Source: Favolaschia claudopus
Lineage: Eukaryota > Basidiomycota > Agaricomycetes > Agaricales > Mycenaceae
DNA: 64,000 bases
Assembly: GCA_037176885.1 (NCBI GenBank)
Contig: JAWWNJ010000147.1
Location: forward strand, 496,001-560,000
Direction of reading: 5' to 3'
The notes below the pieces were generated by a model that ran no database searches, was not told the origin of the DNA, and saw only the letters and a list, made by a program, of their open reading frames with translations. How positions within the stretch are numbered: position 1 is the stretch's first letter; the number at the start of each line of letters is the position of its first letter. Shown here in pieces: positions 44,586 to 57,680 of this stretch. The translations under genes were made by a program, and so were the position numbers.

Positions 44586-45342
44586 TGGGGCTCGATAGTA
44601 GATACTCATGGGCAGAGTGAAATTCTGGGTTCTTTGGGATCGTCTGCTACGCCTTCCAAGATTAATCAATTACATCCGCTCTTTCATACCCACGTTGGAA
44701 TTTTACCACTTGCACAGTTGATGAGCACCGTAACAATCTCCAAGGACTAGCCTGAGCGCGCCTGTACCACGCGAGGGCCGCATCACGCGCTACAGATGGC
44801 GCATCAAATTCGGACAGCCACAAGCAGCCGTAAACCCCCTTCTTGTCTCCTCCTCCCCTGATGTGCAAAAATCTCCTCTGGTCGTTCATTCACCATGCAC
44901 AGATTGCACAATTTGCATTCAAATGTTCTACTCCGACTCTATCCGCTCGGATCTAGCACCGAGGTCGCGAAAGGTGGCTCTCGCCATCTAGCGTCAAGCC
45001 TTGGACCTGGTCAAGCGGCCTGGAGCAACTTAGACTGGTATGACGCCTCAGGCTTGACCACCGTCTTGAGGGCTGCGGCGGGTTGAAATTGGCGTTTTTT
45101 TTTCGGAATGCACCGGTGTCTTTAGAATTCTACTCCCTATCAATACTCAGGTCCTCCCTTGTCGTTCCGGCAGCCCCGGATTACAAGCCCGTTATCTCTC
45201 CTGTCGTTTCTTCGTTGGTTTCTTCGGCAAGGCTTTGCGGAAATCCTCACAAATTGCGGGCACGTTTCTGGGGCTATGAATCGTCAGCTGATATGAGCAA
45301 GTTCCAATCCACCTCACTCTCTTCATTAAAATAGTGCGGGAA
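44586..45342. other. Intergenic region
   Basis: No supported gene. Short frames lack motifs. Confidence 0.3.
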
Positions 45343-46438
45343 ACGCAACAATTCGGCACTGGAGCACGGTGATTTTAGCTGTATCTTTATCATCGCTGGT
45401 ATCATCCTTGACGCCCCACACCGTCTTCCTTCTTTCCACCACCCTCCCACCATGCTCTTCACTTCAGCTTACCGTGCTCCCTTCTTTCGCCTCTTTCTGG
45501 CACCTATTACTGACACTTGATTACAGGCCTCGTCTACGCCCTGTCTCTAATTCAGACCATTGCCGGCATGGCCAGAGTCGCATTGTACGGAGTCGAGGAC
45601 AAATGTGCGTCCATATTTATTTTACAGTAAAGCCGTATCATAGATTCATCCTACAATGTCGCAATTCTTGACCCTCAATTGCAGGGATTCTCAATCTGTA
45701 CCAAGTCATCCTGCCCCTCTACGCCTCTGGCATCGCAGTTTCGATGCATCGCATGTGGGTGGCCTGACTTTGTTTTACTCTCATCTGTATTTATCGATCC
45801 CACTTCTTACGTGCTAGGCTCCGCTGCACCCGTTCTCCAGTCCCTGACAACGATTCACGCAAATGCTTGAATAGTGTCAATGGTCAATATAGCAATCTTT
45901 TCTTTATGCTCCCATTCTGGGCTCTAGCCAGTGCGTTTTTCGTTCCAATATTCACGATGCGGATACTGACTACTAAATACAAGTTCTGCTGGAATGCACC
46001 TACATATATCGCTCGTCGCTTGCATCTACTACTATTGCGAACTGTACAGTGCCTCTGTGGCGTAGCTCCGGGGTCTTTGCCTTGAAGCATGTCAATCTCG
46101 GCTGCCTTGCAATCTACCCAAACCTCGTCCTCCCTTTGCCAATCCTCGCATTGCGTACGTCTCTTCCGTATCGTGCGCAGGTGCAGCCATTAATTGCATA
46201 TCGTTCTTTACAAAACAAAGTATACATCGCCTTACAAGCCCTCCGCCGCCGGGCCATCGAAGTCCATGGAAGCGATCCAGTTCCGGATCCCGAATTCACC
46301 AGCACCGACCTCAACGCCGCGAAATACATCCCCGCGTGGATGGCCTGCCAGGCTAGAGATCTCGTCAACGGCCCAGCGCTCGTGTTAGTCGGGGGAAAAG
46401 GTGAGAAAGTCGACGTTCAGGGGAGAACATCGGTGTAA
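45343..46438 (+). CDS. Uninterrupted paralogue of the transposon-split gene (unknown family)
   Basis: Coding pieces in order are TIRHWSTVILAVSLSSL (45350s), GLVYALSLIQTIAGMARVALYG (45530s, preceded by a TTACAG acceptor), ILNLYQVILPLYASGIA (45690s), LNSVNGQYSNLFFMLP (45870s), PLWRSSGVFALKH (46050s) and a long last exon ending LQALRRRAIEVHGSD, EFTSTDLNAAKYIP, with a stop at 46436..46438. The hydrophobic segments suggest a multi-pass membrane protein. Exact splice sites and the start are not resolved, so I cannot say whether it is fully intact. I recognise no named domain. Confidence 0.5.
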
Positions 46439-47014
46439 ATTGAATGTAATGGGCTGCATACTGGTTAAATGAAACAAGTACCTCGTTCTTTTTACACTAC
46501 GCCGCAGTACTGTGTCAACCCCATAATTGTATATCCATTTTGTATGATTTACTGGTACGATTCCCAAATTTCTAACATCTGTCTGCTGTAGAAAGACGGA
46601 ATATAGTGGAGGCTCTAACACGTTAAACCTTCGCGAGTTGCAGCTTTTAAATTTGTCGGCATAGCATGTCTTTAGTCTTGGTCGAGCTTGGTAGGCGACC
46701 CTTGTCGTTGAAGGGTCTTTTGAGATTCGCAAAGTCGGCCATGCGTGTGAGGCACTCATGCAGGTTGTATAGTTCATATAAGCTGCTCTTGTTCACCCAA
46801 GGACCACTCCTTGTAAGTACCAGCACAGCAAGTTAAAGGCATTCGGACACGGAGAAAACGCACAGAGTACTGATCATCATTCACGAGCCACAAACAAAGT
46901 ATCGTATCACATATAGTTCGAGAATATAGAAGTTACATCAACATCGAGCCTCGTAAAAAAATTCCGCGCGGTGAAAGAAAAGGCCTTGATGGTGTAAACT
47001 GCTGGTGCTACAAT
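46439..47014. other. Intergenic region
   Basis: Contains the 3' sides of two convergent genes. No open frame is supported. Confidence 0.35.
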
Positions 47015-47459
47015 TTAGAGAGTGATGGGGATGCAGTTGATGGCGATGAGGCCACCCCATTCCTTCTCGGGGGCGTCGCAGGTGACGGTGGTGCCTCCGC
47101 TAAATGACGCCGAATGAGATTTATCTTTACAAACATCGAGCCTAGGGAGGAGCGTACCAGTTATTTCCGATGACGGTGATTGGGGAGCAGCTGAGCCCGA
47201 CGTCGACGAGGACGCCGGTGAGGTCAAGCCCGAGAAGGGCGGCGACGGCGGAGGCAGCGGCGTTGCTGGAGGGGACGACGCTGGAGCAGCACTGGTTGGA
47301 GGTCGGGGGAGTGACCGGGGGAGGAGGGGTGCCGTTGGGCATGGCGGCAGCAAGGGTCTGCAATAAATTGTTAGCGATGAAAACAAAGCCTCGTTGTAGC
47401 CATCCAGCGGTGCTTACAATGAGCACAGAGGCGACGACGACAGAGAGCTTAGAGAACAT
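47015..47459 (-). CDS. Class I-type hydrophobin with an incomplete cysteine set
   Basis: Exons 47459..47418, 47357..47158 and 47099..47015 encode about 108 residues. The signal peptide starts MFSKLSVVVASVLI. The mature protein has a Pro-rich start, SNQCCSSV, an Ala/Leu-rich loop, GLSCSPITVIGNNC, VTCDAPEKEWGGLIAIN and CIPITL. The LSCSPITVIG and GGLIAINCIPITL blocks are diagnostic of basidiomycete class I hydrophobins, which self-assemble at air-water interfaces and coat hyphae. The NNC cysteine is created across intron 2. Only six of the usual eight cysteines are present: none precedes the CC pair, and the second CC pair is TC. This may still be a known variant of the family. Confidence 0.85.
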
Positions 47460-47533
47460 CTTGGTTGTTTGAGAGAGCTTGAACTACAGAGGAATGTGTT
47501 CGAGTGAGGAATTTGAGGGTGGATACGAGGGCT

Positions 47534-47539
47534 TTTATA
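47534..47539 (-). promoter_or_regulatory. TATA box of the hydrophobin gene
   Basis: TATAAA on the minus strand about 75 nt upstream of the ATG. Confidence 0.5.
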
Positions 47540-50500
47540 TGTTTTCGAGTAGGCATAACCGTTTTGGTGAGGCTCTCTGAGGACAGCAAAACCGCGGTAA
47601 AAATGAGAGTGCGCTCGTCATTGTGGAGCGGGGTGGAGCGTTTGCACAGCAGGAAACACAGAGAGAGATGTTGGTGGTGGCATCAGAGCGTTCTGGATGG
47701 ACGGGAAGTTGAATGGGCGTGGGATGGCGTGATTTGTGTTGGATGGATGTCAGGTCGGGGTTGAAATGAGGTTGAAATGAGGCTCCGTGGGAGAGGGAAT
47801 AACAACAAGCTGCAAAGATTTGAGGGAGTTCACCCGTCTTGCGAATGCCAAAGACCTAGGACTCCAGAGCATGCATGCCAAGTGCGTGAGCGCGAGTGTT
47901 AAAGATGCTGATTCAACGGGAAGGGAACAAGATGTACGAGTATTTTCTCTCCGTTTATTTGTCGACCGGAGAAAGAGCGCGGCAGAGAATGTCCAAGGCA
48001 GGACGACAACGTCGGCAAAGTCGCATTGGCCAGCGGACGTCATTGATATTGGTCTCATGTTAAGCACGGAGGGAACATGTTATGAAGAAACATGAGGCAG
48101 AAGAATGCGGGGACAGAGAGGAGAATGTGGACTTGACGACGACAGGCGAATGAAAATCGCATCACAGGACCGAATTCTCCGCGGTTTGTTGAAGTCTGTT
48201 GAGTTCCGATTTCGATTCTCGGAAAAGCGAGTGGGAATAAGTACCTTCTGCATCGTCACCATGAGTGATTTGAGGTGAGGTCAACGACGATAAGTCCAGA
48301 GACAAAATGGATCATAGTGGAGCGGATACCAGAGAGCATCTTGGTCGAAGCAGCTATGTGGAGACGGTGGGCCCGTGGCTGCATGCTGCGATGAAGACAT
48401 TTGTTCGAGCTAATCTGCCAAGCCCAGAAGTCCTAGATTGAGGAAAAGGAACATGCAACAAGATATGGATCCCGTGCGGGAGAGGTAGTCTTGAAAATCG
48501 GCAAGAATTCACCAATGAGTAATTTTCTGCGCACGGAAGTGGAAAAGCTGGGGACTTGCGATGCTGAGCGAAAGCATTTGACTTCGAACCAATTGGAAAG
48601 CAGATTTGAAGAACTTGGTCGAAGCTTAGCCAATCCGAGGACCATAGACGTTATATCAAGCCGTGAGGTGAAGCAGTCCGACCACAATCAAATACCCGGC
48701 GCAGAAATTTGAACTCCCGGGCCTCCGAGTCAGGCTGCCAGTGAGTACCGAGTCCCCAGTGCTAACGAGGAGATACTCGCAGAATGAAGCAATGAAAAAG
48801 AGGTCGGATGTGTGTGAGACGCGTGAAACCCAGAAAGCGCAGACTTGAAGGTTTTCAAGCCACAGATAGTCTATATCCATTGTTCTGAGTCTTCGTCATG
48901 GCGGTCCGAAGCACAGTTCTGCAGAGTCACTGACTGTGACTGAAACGGTCACATTTTGATCAGATGGCGCCGATGCCGGCTGCGGCAATCCGTGCTCCTC
49001 TTCCTCTTCCTACCAGTTCCTACCCCTACAAGATCTCGTCATGGACATTCCTTTGCTGTCTAATCCCGGGTTTTGCGGCCCTAGTCGCCTCCCCTGGCTA
49101 GGTGACGGGCCTTTCGCACCCCCAAATCGCAAAAAGCCGCTAGTGACTTTGACTCTGAAGACTCAGAATCTGTTGTCTGGAAAGCGCCCGAGGCAGCAGC
49201 CACCTAGCAAGGCTAGCTCGTCGCCGGCTGGGTCTCCGGGCACAAACATTGCACGACTGTTCGCGATTTACAACACCCCGTTCGCTCATTGGAGTCATTT
49301 TATTCAATGCTCTTTCCGAATATTCACCATTGATTAGGCTCATTTCATAGTAGAACCTGGACTACGCGCTGCTACTGTGAGCCTTGCCGCTCTCCACCGC
49401 TCTGATCTTCCATTTCTACGTTTTCACGTCCTACAGAAACGTCGTACGCGAGGGCGGTTTCCGTGGCCCGGATCTGAATTAGCAAGTAACTCAGCGAGCT
49501 GGCTTTATTATTTTAGACTCCGTTCTTGCTCCGTTCCCTTTTTATGCAGCGCTCGAGAAGACTGAGTCCGTTGGGAACAATTCTCTCTGAGAACTCGGGT
49601 AGAATCTCGGGTAGAATTGATGCGAGAGAGAAACCAGAGAAAATTGAGAGAAAGATGGGAGAGCTCGGGTAGAAAATTGATTCACACGCTGTCGGCGCGT
49701 CTCGGAGACGCGACGCGTCCACCTCCTTCTTACCTTTCCCTCATTATGCGCCTTCAGCAACTGCTAGCTGCACAAACCCAGCATCCTTGCTTGTCTGATA
49801 CCAGTTTCAACAGCTTGACAACATTCTTACGAATGGCTTGCTCAGCGCGGCCGCTCAGTGAATTCCAAGTCGAGGATCGGAGGCGGCCGCCGGACTTTCT
49901 TCACTTGCGGTCTCCTCGGGCTCGTTGCAGCCACTGTCTCTGAACAAAATCTTGCCTTGGTTCAAACTTGTTGGGCTACTTTCAAGATAATTATTTGGAA
50001 CCATCCCGAAGTGCAACCAACCGAAGAGGAGATTACAAAATACAGCGCTGTCGGGGCGCGGGCGCGACTGCGCGTCGACAACGTATACACCACGTAGCAG
50101 CTGAGCCAGAAAATGTATCAGGTAGACTCAAGTAGCCGTTGAGCGCGGCTGTGTTCCAACCCAAAGGAAAGGTAGACAAACTCGAACAGACTCTTGAATG
50201 TTCGAACAACGATTATTAGAACTTGAGAAATACCATTACAGGAAGCAGGCGGTAGTACTAGTAGTCCCAAAGAAGAACTGAGCCAATCGACAAACAAACA
50301 CGTACCGACGCGAACCAGGAGGTTGACAAGACGGTACTTACTAGAAGAATACTTATCTCCGACACCGCCTCGTCTCGGCCTTGATGAAGGAAAGGTTCGG
50401 GCAGGAATCAGTTGATTGGCGGATAATTCTACGCGGTTTCTCAGAGAGAATCTCCCGCCCAGCGAGTTCAGACTTCTGCAGCGCTCGGACTCTGAATTTG

Positions 50501-51945
50501 AGACCGACATCCTGGCAGTAGTGCAGCCTCCACACAAGATTTTGCGGTACCTCGCACGGGACTGGCACTAATTTGGCGTTGCGAGTCGAATGCTCGCTGG
50601 CTCAACCGAGCTCTTCTCGGACGTTTGGAAGGAAGGAAGCCGACCGCATACATGCGTGGTAAAAGTGGTGGTTTCCTGAGAATATCACTGACGAAAAGCT
50701 CCTAATCGACGACAAATCTTGATGGAATCCCAATAGCCGCCGAATATTAGAGTCGCCACACAAACCCGGAATCTGGCTGTCGGTCGTTCTTCGGCTGGTG
50801 GCGGTTGTATCTCCACGAATGTCGACTTCGCATGGATACCGTACATTCGACCCTCACGTCTACCACCTCCATATTTGCACGGAACTTCGTCTTTGCTGCG
50901 ATATGCTTTCTCAAGACCTACGTTTCAACCAAAACCCTGCGCGAATCTTACTGGAGAGAACGCCGCCAAATCCGGCAATTCCGTCTGAATCTATATGTCG
51001 GCAGCATGGCCGCCGTACGAAGTGATCACCGTGCGTACCTCTCGGACTCGGGGTATGCCCGCGTCCGTGTCGCGGAGTTTCCCCTTTCGACGAGCGACCT
51101 CGATCGGACGCAATGTCAATGGTCGTTGAGGTTGGCATGGAAAACGGCCCGGAAGAGATACAAAGATAGGAAACTGACAAAATGCCCGCAGTTGCAGCTT
51201 TTTTTTCAAGTTTTTGTTTCGTTCGGAATCAATCTTTGGAACGCGTCGAATCCAAATAGCAGCGCGGACCCCCAGCGTTCCGCCCCCACACACACACACA
51301 GTTCAACTTCAAACGCTCGCGACTTCTTGCTTAAGCCTTACTTTCTGTGGATCATTGTTCCGTTCAAATTAAGAGAAGCTGTCAGTTGATAACGCCGCCC
51401 CGCAACTTCTCCCATGATGATGATCCATCCATCCATCCATCTACATTTGTCTGTCGGACAGGCTGTCAGAACTTCTTCCCGTTCTTTCCGTTTCGCGCGC
51501 GGGCCGTCGGATTTGTGGCTCGCTGACACGGATATACGGATGACGGACTCCCGTCTTGTTCTTGTACACCAAAGTTATTCTGGATTTGGGGTGGATCCCA
51601 GGTATGTACAACAAACTAACATATTTACTAGACGTACATACAATATACATGCTGGTATTCCAGGAGGAATTCGTCGTCATACATTCAACCGCACTCTCTC
51701 GAGCCCACGGCTAGAAGGAGAGAAGGCGATAAAACCATCGCAAGAACGGATGGATGCTCGATACATCAGCCACGCTTGCTTCTCGCAAATTTCGTGGTTC
51801 GTAAGAACGCCGCGGGGACTCGCACGAACAGCCTTGGCGTATCATGGCATTCCATCCCACATTCATCTCATGATTCATCTCCCGTCGACGCGGCCACACC
51901 ATGAATCGGAAGAAAGATAGCTGTCGTAGCGGTTCGTCACGGGCA
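47540..51945. other. Long region without a confidently supported gene
   Basis: Frames of 70-195 codons occur on both strands (for example 49041..49337 plus and 50805..51389 plus), none with a domain, signal peptide or consistent splicing. Repeated CTCGGGTAGAA words lie at 49595..49675. A CA microsatellite lies near 51285..51300 and CATC repeats at 51424..51441. Eroded genes or noncoding transcripts are possible. Confidence 0.3.
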
Positions 51946-53017
51946 TCATGAGACACTCATACCCATGCCCATACTGTTCCCTCTGCCAATTCCCATACCC
52001 CCCATCTCGTGTTGGCCGTGCGCGGGAGGAGGAAGGCCACCCATTCCCAGCCCCGGACCGCCAGCATGCTTCCTGGCGGCACTCTTGATTCGACTGTGCT
52101 GCCCGCGATGTGAGACAGTGGGGTACCTGCATTCTATTTTGCGCCGTGCGCATTGACTAGTTGAACGAAAACATCCAGTCAGTCAAAGTCCCGCCACGAA
52201 AGAACCAAGACCAAACGCACTTGCACGTTCCATCCATACTGCCATCGTCGGGTCTCCCACACGCGATCTTACGTTCTCGACAAAAATAACACGATAGCGC
52301 CTGTTTCTTCGTGCGTCCGCCCGCTTTGGCGTGGCTGAATTTGAGCCGTGGTTGAATGTCGTAGCCGATCGAAGACGGGGAGGGGAGAGTTTCGCTGGAG
52401 AGACTGGGACTAGTATTTGTGGTTACAACATATGGATTGGCGCGGAATGGGTGTGTGTGCGGGTGCGAAGCCATAGATTCCGGCCAAGGGGCAGCGCGGG
52501 TTGAAGGTGAAGATGAAGAGGCGGAAGTGATGGAATCGGTGGATTGAGGCGAACTTGGGCGAGGCCGGCGCGAGGAGAGAGGAAGATGCGAAGAGAGGTC
52601 GAGGTATTTGTGGTCTGGTTCGTCCTCTTCGAAGAAAGGCCGCTTGGACGGTGGGCGTTGAGAAGGGGAGTTTGGCTTTGAGACGGTTCAGATGGCAGAA
52701 ACAAGCTGAGAATTATGTGACACACCACTTTGAGAGGGGGTAGATGTACAAGGCCGGCAGTGAAGAGGGAGGAGCTGCGGCCAGCTTTATTCGGTGGGGG
52801 AGTAATCTCGCCACACGTAGCAGTAAGCTCCTTATAACTAGGTAATCGTATCAGGGATTTCGACGATGACTCTGCAGCGCTGAATGATCTGTAAGCAATT
52901 ATACTTCGCTATACGGATGTGACACAGAACGTACCGTGCAGATGTGTGGCGAGCGGGATCTGAGCGGGAGCCGAAAGCTGGCAAAGGTCCAGGCAGAGGA
53001 CTGTGCGACACTGACAT
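51946..53017 (-). CDS. Zn(II)2Cys6 zinc-cluster transcription factor
   Basis: Exons on minus: 53017..52935, 52888..52726, 52675..52221 and 52156..51946, about 303 residues. The cluster is near the C-terminus: ALSCYFCRERKIACG, an 11-residue loop, then TCNQCARRKIEC (C-x2-C-x6-C-x11-C-x2-C-x6-C), completed across the last intron. Upstream are conserved disordered blocks LPSYKELTATCGEI, KRPFFEEDEPDHKYLDLSS and a Ser/Pro-rich stretch. The tail is Gly/Met-rich (GLGMGGLPPP, MGGMGIGRG). The start follows a short 5' leader. The intron 52725..52676 ends in AAG rather than CAG/TAG, the weakest junction. A C-terminal DNA-binding cluster is typical of one basidiomycete group. Likely nuclear; targets unknown. 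Confidence 0.75.
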
Positions 53018-55562
53018 CGTTTGAGCTTGGTTTGAGCGATAGTAGATTGTGGGGAAGGGTGGGTGGGTGACGTGGGGAGATGTCTTGGAATTAGAGGGCG
53101 GCCCTTTGTTCTCGACGGCGGTTACTTATAATGGCCGGACTATCTCCTTACCCGGTCTGTCTCCGATTCATTCATGAATCATTGAATCACCAAATGCGGA
53201 CCCACAAAGCCGTAGCGACGTGATCAGCATGGCTTGTATGCCGGAGCGCACCCGGGTCCTTGCGACGTGATGGATCCGCCGAACAACCTTTCCTACTCAA
53301 AAGCATCAGCACTAGCATGGGCGGAACGATTTCCCGGAGAGGGGCAGCCCAAATGCACTCATATTCTCCGTACCATGAATCGTGTCTCAGACAAAAGCGA
53401 AGGACAGACAATTACATGAACCCCCCGATTAAATATAAACTCCGACAGCGGGGTTTTAAACTCTGTTCGGATCACGGCGTATAACACCGCCACATGACAG
53501 TGCCATACGACGACGGCAACTTCCAAATCAGGCAACTTGGTTTTCCATCAACTCCCTGATCTCCAGAGATATTTTGATCCGCGCTGGTTGCGTGCCTTGC
53601 GTGTTACTTTATCAGGTTAAGTCCGCTCCCCGCCCGTATCGCCTCAACATCCATTGGCTGTAAAGTTCGACGTCTATCAGTCTCTATCACCAGACAACAG
53701 CCGTGTTCTGAACAATTCATCCTTTCATCCCAGTGCTTGACCTATTTTCCGAAGTGTCGGAGGTTCTGAGAAATAAGCAGTGACAAGGACTTTTTCATGT
53801 CATCGGTCCGCACATTGAAATACTTTTTAATTTACAGCGTGGATCGTGTGGATACACATTTACCGCTGAACTAGTGAGCCATGTCATCCACTGAAAACGC
53901 CGAAATAACATTGCTGATGTGCCTCCTGCTTTGGATTTTTACTGTCTGAATTCCTCGCCTCGGTACATGGCTAGATTGCCCCTCCAAGAAAGCGTACTAA
54001 ATGGCTTGAGAGCCCGATTTCCGCCGAAGCCGCATTTCTATCCCAACTCTTGACGCAATCCCGAGCCGAGAAATCCCTGTATGTATTCAAACCCTGCGCG
54101 CGAGCGTCGGATTCAACAACATCGGAGTCATCGGGCCGTGCTTACTGCGATTTACACCAGGGGAGAAACATACGCCGATCAGAACAACTATGGAACCCGG
54201 ATTGCCGTTGCATCACTTCCGCTTCCGTGTGTCACGTCATTAAATCGCCGAAACTGCAAGAACTAAATTTGAACTAAACCGTTTTGGTCATGAGAAATGG
54301 CCACAGAGCTGGCCGGTAGGGAGCGGATGGAAGGACGTTGCCGCAGATTACCGTCGGGCAAGGTCACAGGTTCAGCTTCTGAACTTAAAAACAGCTCTTC
54401 ACAAGGAAAAAGAACAGCTTTCGTGCAGCGACGCGGGAGAACAGCAGTGGTTATCGATTATTGGCCGTAGAGATTCAGGTTTGTGCGCGATTCGTCCTGT
54501 ACATTCCTTGCGCCATGTGATACTGAAAGTGTCGCAATTTCACAGACCGTGTTTCCCAGAAAGCCTTCTTGGGTGATCGTCAGATAAGCATCATTCCTTC
54601 CCCGAGGAGGAAATGCCGAATGCTGACCTATGCTGACTCAGATATTCCGTTCGGTTTCCGTCCCCATATTCCGATAGCCCAGGTCGAGCCAGGGGTAGCA
54701 TTCTTAATAGATACGGGTCTCAGAACACCGAATGCCCTGAAACTTGGAAGTCCCTGCCAGATTTGTAGAGTCGCATCCGACTGCCAGTGCTTGTCGAAAT
54801 TCGCCTCTCCGGTCCGGAAGAGGCGTTCAAGCTCATTGCCGTTCAACCGAGGTCGGCCGTCGTTCGCAACAACCGAGGTCAGTGCGGGGCTGCCGGGGGT
54901 TGCGATGCACGACATCAAGGACGAGAGAGGATTTTCACGTTCAAGTTATGTACTTGGGATTACGAACGCGTCGTTGTATCTGTCCGGCGGTGTTCCGACG
55001 AGGACACACCCGATGCGCTAAAGGAGGCCTAGAGGTTGCCGGGTACAAAGAGAACGTCGATGTGGATCCGACTCGTTTTTTGCATACAGGTTTCGAGTCT
55101 CGAGAGGAGGTGCCGCTGAGAGTAATGTCCGAAAAAAAAGATCAATAGCGAGGGGAACATTTTGCGGTCGCGGCTAGTGCTTACAACAGAAAGTAGAAGA
55201 ACGTGTTGTCTGAGAGGAGGCCGGTTTCACCGTTTCTGACCGACGTTTGCTGAGATATATTCGAGGGATCCTAGGAAAAAATAATTGGCGCCAACGAGAC
55301 ACGGAAACCCGGTCAGAAAGTGGGAATAATGTATACTTTGCGTCGGAACCAGACGTCAACATGGACAGTATAAGTCGCGGGAAGATTACAGCGCGAGATG
55401 CGCAGGCTGGGTGACGATCGTGGTTGGAGGGGATTTTACAACAAGCCTTTCGAGCGGTGAGGCAATCCCGTGCAGCAAGGAAGGCTTGACGCAGATAGAC
55501 ATTGAAAGCAGGATGGCAGAGTCAAGCGGAGAGAAAGGTAGCAAAATCTTCCCAGCTGTATT
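53018..55562. other. Region without a supported gene
   Basis: Plus frames between 54569 and 55150 overlap in three phases with no recognisable motif (for example LVEIRLSGPEEAFKL and FTFKLCTWDYERVVVSVRR). They might be parts of a degraded gene. The rest is featureless. Confidence 0.3.
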
Positions 55563-55564
55563 TA

Positions 55565-56311
55565 CTATACTTGGACTTACACATCAAAATGAACTATTAG
55601 TTCAAAATGCATTCGCTTGAGCTCATTTCTCGTCCGATTCCCTTCGGAAGTAGCGCAAATGAAAGACACAACTTTTGGCTTGCCGCCTATGTAAAAATAA
55701 TGAGGAAATTCCGGCAGGTATTGGGCGAGATACAGTCCGGCGCATCAAATTATACTGATGCGCACCAAAACATGCTCTGGATTTAGTTTTGAGCCAATAA
55801 AATTTTACGGTAGCTCCTAGACGCATTGAGTAGGTCTACTGGGCTGCACATAGCAATTTTCTTGAGCGAAATACGGGCAGAAACCACTACAAACAGCGTA
55901 CTTCAAAATATCCGTGACATTTTCAAACTCCGATCCCTGCCATCTCAAGCGTTACTTTTTGTGACAAAAAGCCAAAAACTTTCGTGGTACACTCGTCCAC
56001 GCGATTTTGAGCATGGAAATTTGACTAGAAGGCTAATATATGGCTGCTGACTCATCTAGAGATGTCTTATTGAATTCCTTTGGCTGGAAATTAAATCCAG
56101 AGCAAGTCTTGCAAGACATCAGTGGCTTTTGATGCTCGGGCTCTAACTCGTTCAAAACGTGCCCGAATTTCCTCAACTTTTTTTCATATTCATACATGGG
56201 AGAGCTGTCGGTATAGTTTGCGCTACTTCCGAAGGGAATCGGACGAGAAATGAGCTCAAGCGAATGCATTTTGAACTAATAGTTCATTTTGATGTGTAAG
56301 TCCAAGTATAG
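55565..56311. mobile_element. 747-bp MITE with 97-bp perfect inverted arms and TA ends
   Basis: The 97-nt segment 55563..55659 is found without mismatch as reverse complement at 56217..56313. Both outer ends read TA-CTATACTTGG. With TA as target duplication the element is 55565..56311. The interior (about 560 bp) is AT-rich and noncoding. Perfect arms mean either recent insertion or gene conversion. TA ends suggest a Tc1/mariner-like or related source. Confidence 0.8.
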
Positions 56312-56313
56312 TA

Positions 56314-57060
56314 CAAGTTCAGAACCGAGCCAACTTTGTCGAGCCAACATGATAGCGAGCTTTTGCGGCTCAAGTTTGTGTCGTCGACAGTACACGATAC
56401 GGCAAAAGACAAGGCAAGAACATATCTCGGTGCGCTTGACAAACCTGCGATATTTCTCCTAGGGCGTGTCACACTGTGATGTCGCTCACCGCTCCCGGGC
56501 CGACGGCTGAGTCGCGATCGGGGTCGCTCCGAATTCAGAATTGGCCAGTCAAGTGGCCACAGGTCAGGATAGGTGACAGTCAACGGGGAGTTGTAGAGGG
56601 GGAGTGTAGCTCGTGCGCCGGTAGCGCGGCTTGGAAGATGCAAACTCTCGACGAAAGGCGAAAGCAAAGGAGAAAAGTGAATAAACAACCATAAGCACGA
56701 CGATGCCAAACAATTATTTCCCACGCCTCTGTGTTCAGTACCGTCATGGCGTCTGTCTTCGAATTCGCAGCGAGGCACTAGCAATCTCTCGGGAACTCGC
56801 CAGTCTACTCATGCTCAGGTCCTGTACTTATGCACTCGGTTTTTCTTCGTCGCAACCGCCACGATCGGACCATGAGCCTTGTTCTACCGTTCAACTTCCA
56901 CGTTGCTCGGTGCTCCTGTAGGTGATCTTTCAGGCTTTGAATATCCTCAGATCTCTTTTATTATCTTGAGGTTGGTCAAGCTACTTATTACCTTCGGCTC
57001 TCTTCATTCCACCTGCACGCCGCTGTTACCGTATCCTCCTGGCTGAAAATCGGGCAAAGA
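56314..57060. other. Intergenic region
   Basis: Nothing supported; the minus frame 56784..56284 has no features. Confidence 0.3.
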
Positions 57061-57680
57061 TATTTTGACATTGCATTGACATGTTTGACATTTTGACGCA
57101 TGCAATGTCAGTCTGCGTCAGTCAATGTTGCTGGCATTTTCTGTCAATGGTTGAACTCACCGAAAGTGCTGAGCATTGTGTTGGGTAGTCGGTAGCGGTA
57201 TAGTAGACACTTGAATACATCGTTCGGCACCAGTACATGAACCGTTAGTGATCATTGTTGGTGAGAAATCCACTGACTAAACTTACCTGAAATGTCAGTC
57301 AATGCCAGTTTGCGTCAATGGTAACGCGTCAATTTTTTCGCTGCGTCAAAGTTCAATGTCAAAATGTTAGTTTGCTGCGTCAAATGTCACTTCGCAATGT
57401 CACTCGTGACGCACGCTATGTCAGTACCGGCGCCTCGTAATGTCAGTTCAAATATCTGCAATGTCAGTTTATGTCAGTGCCTGCGTCAACATTGTCAGTC
57501 AAAAATGCCTCCGCTTCAATGGTTCCGGACTTTCAATTGCAGTTGAATTCCAACTAAACCTGCGTATCTCTTCATCAAGTTCAACATCGACGCTTGATAC
57601 ACAGCCACCTGCGTCCCTGCCTGCGTCAATGTGTACATTGACATTGCAGAAACAGAACTTGAGAAATACTCACCATTGGC
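57060..57680. repeat. CAATGTCA / TGCGTCA repeat array, left
   Basis: The words CAATGTCA, TGACATTG, TGCGTCA and AATGTCAGT occur many times in both orientations, especially 57065..57150 and 57295..57500. A matching array lies at 61165..61340. This pattern is typical of subterminal regions of large DNA transposons. Confidence 0.6.

Noticed and set aside
50805..51389. A 194-codon plus-strand ORF
   Set aside because: It contains simple repeats, no domain, no signal and no codon-level conservation I can see. Chance is as likely.
52423..52728. A 101-codon minus-strand ORF over the zinc-cluster gene
   Set aside because: It is a shadow in another frame. The frame with conserved blocks (KRPFFEEDEPDHKYLDL) and the zinc cluster is the real one.
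56284..56784. A 166-codon minus-strand ORF
   Set aside because: It starts inside the inverted arm of the MITE and has no recognisable feature.
57060..57680. A regular tandem minisatellite
   Set aside because: The words recur without a fixed period and in both orientations, which fits transposon subterminal repeats better.
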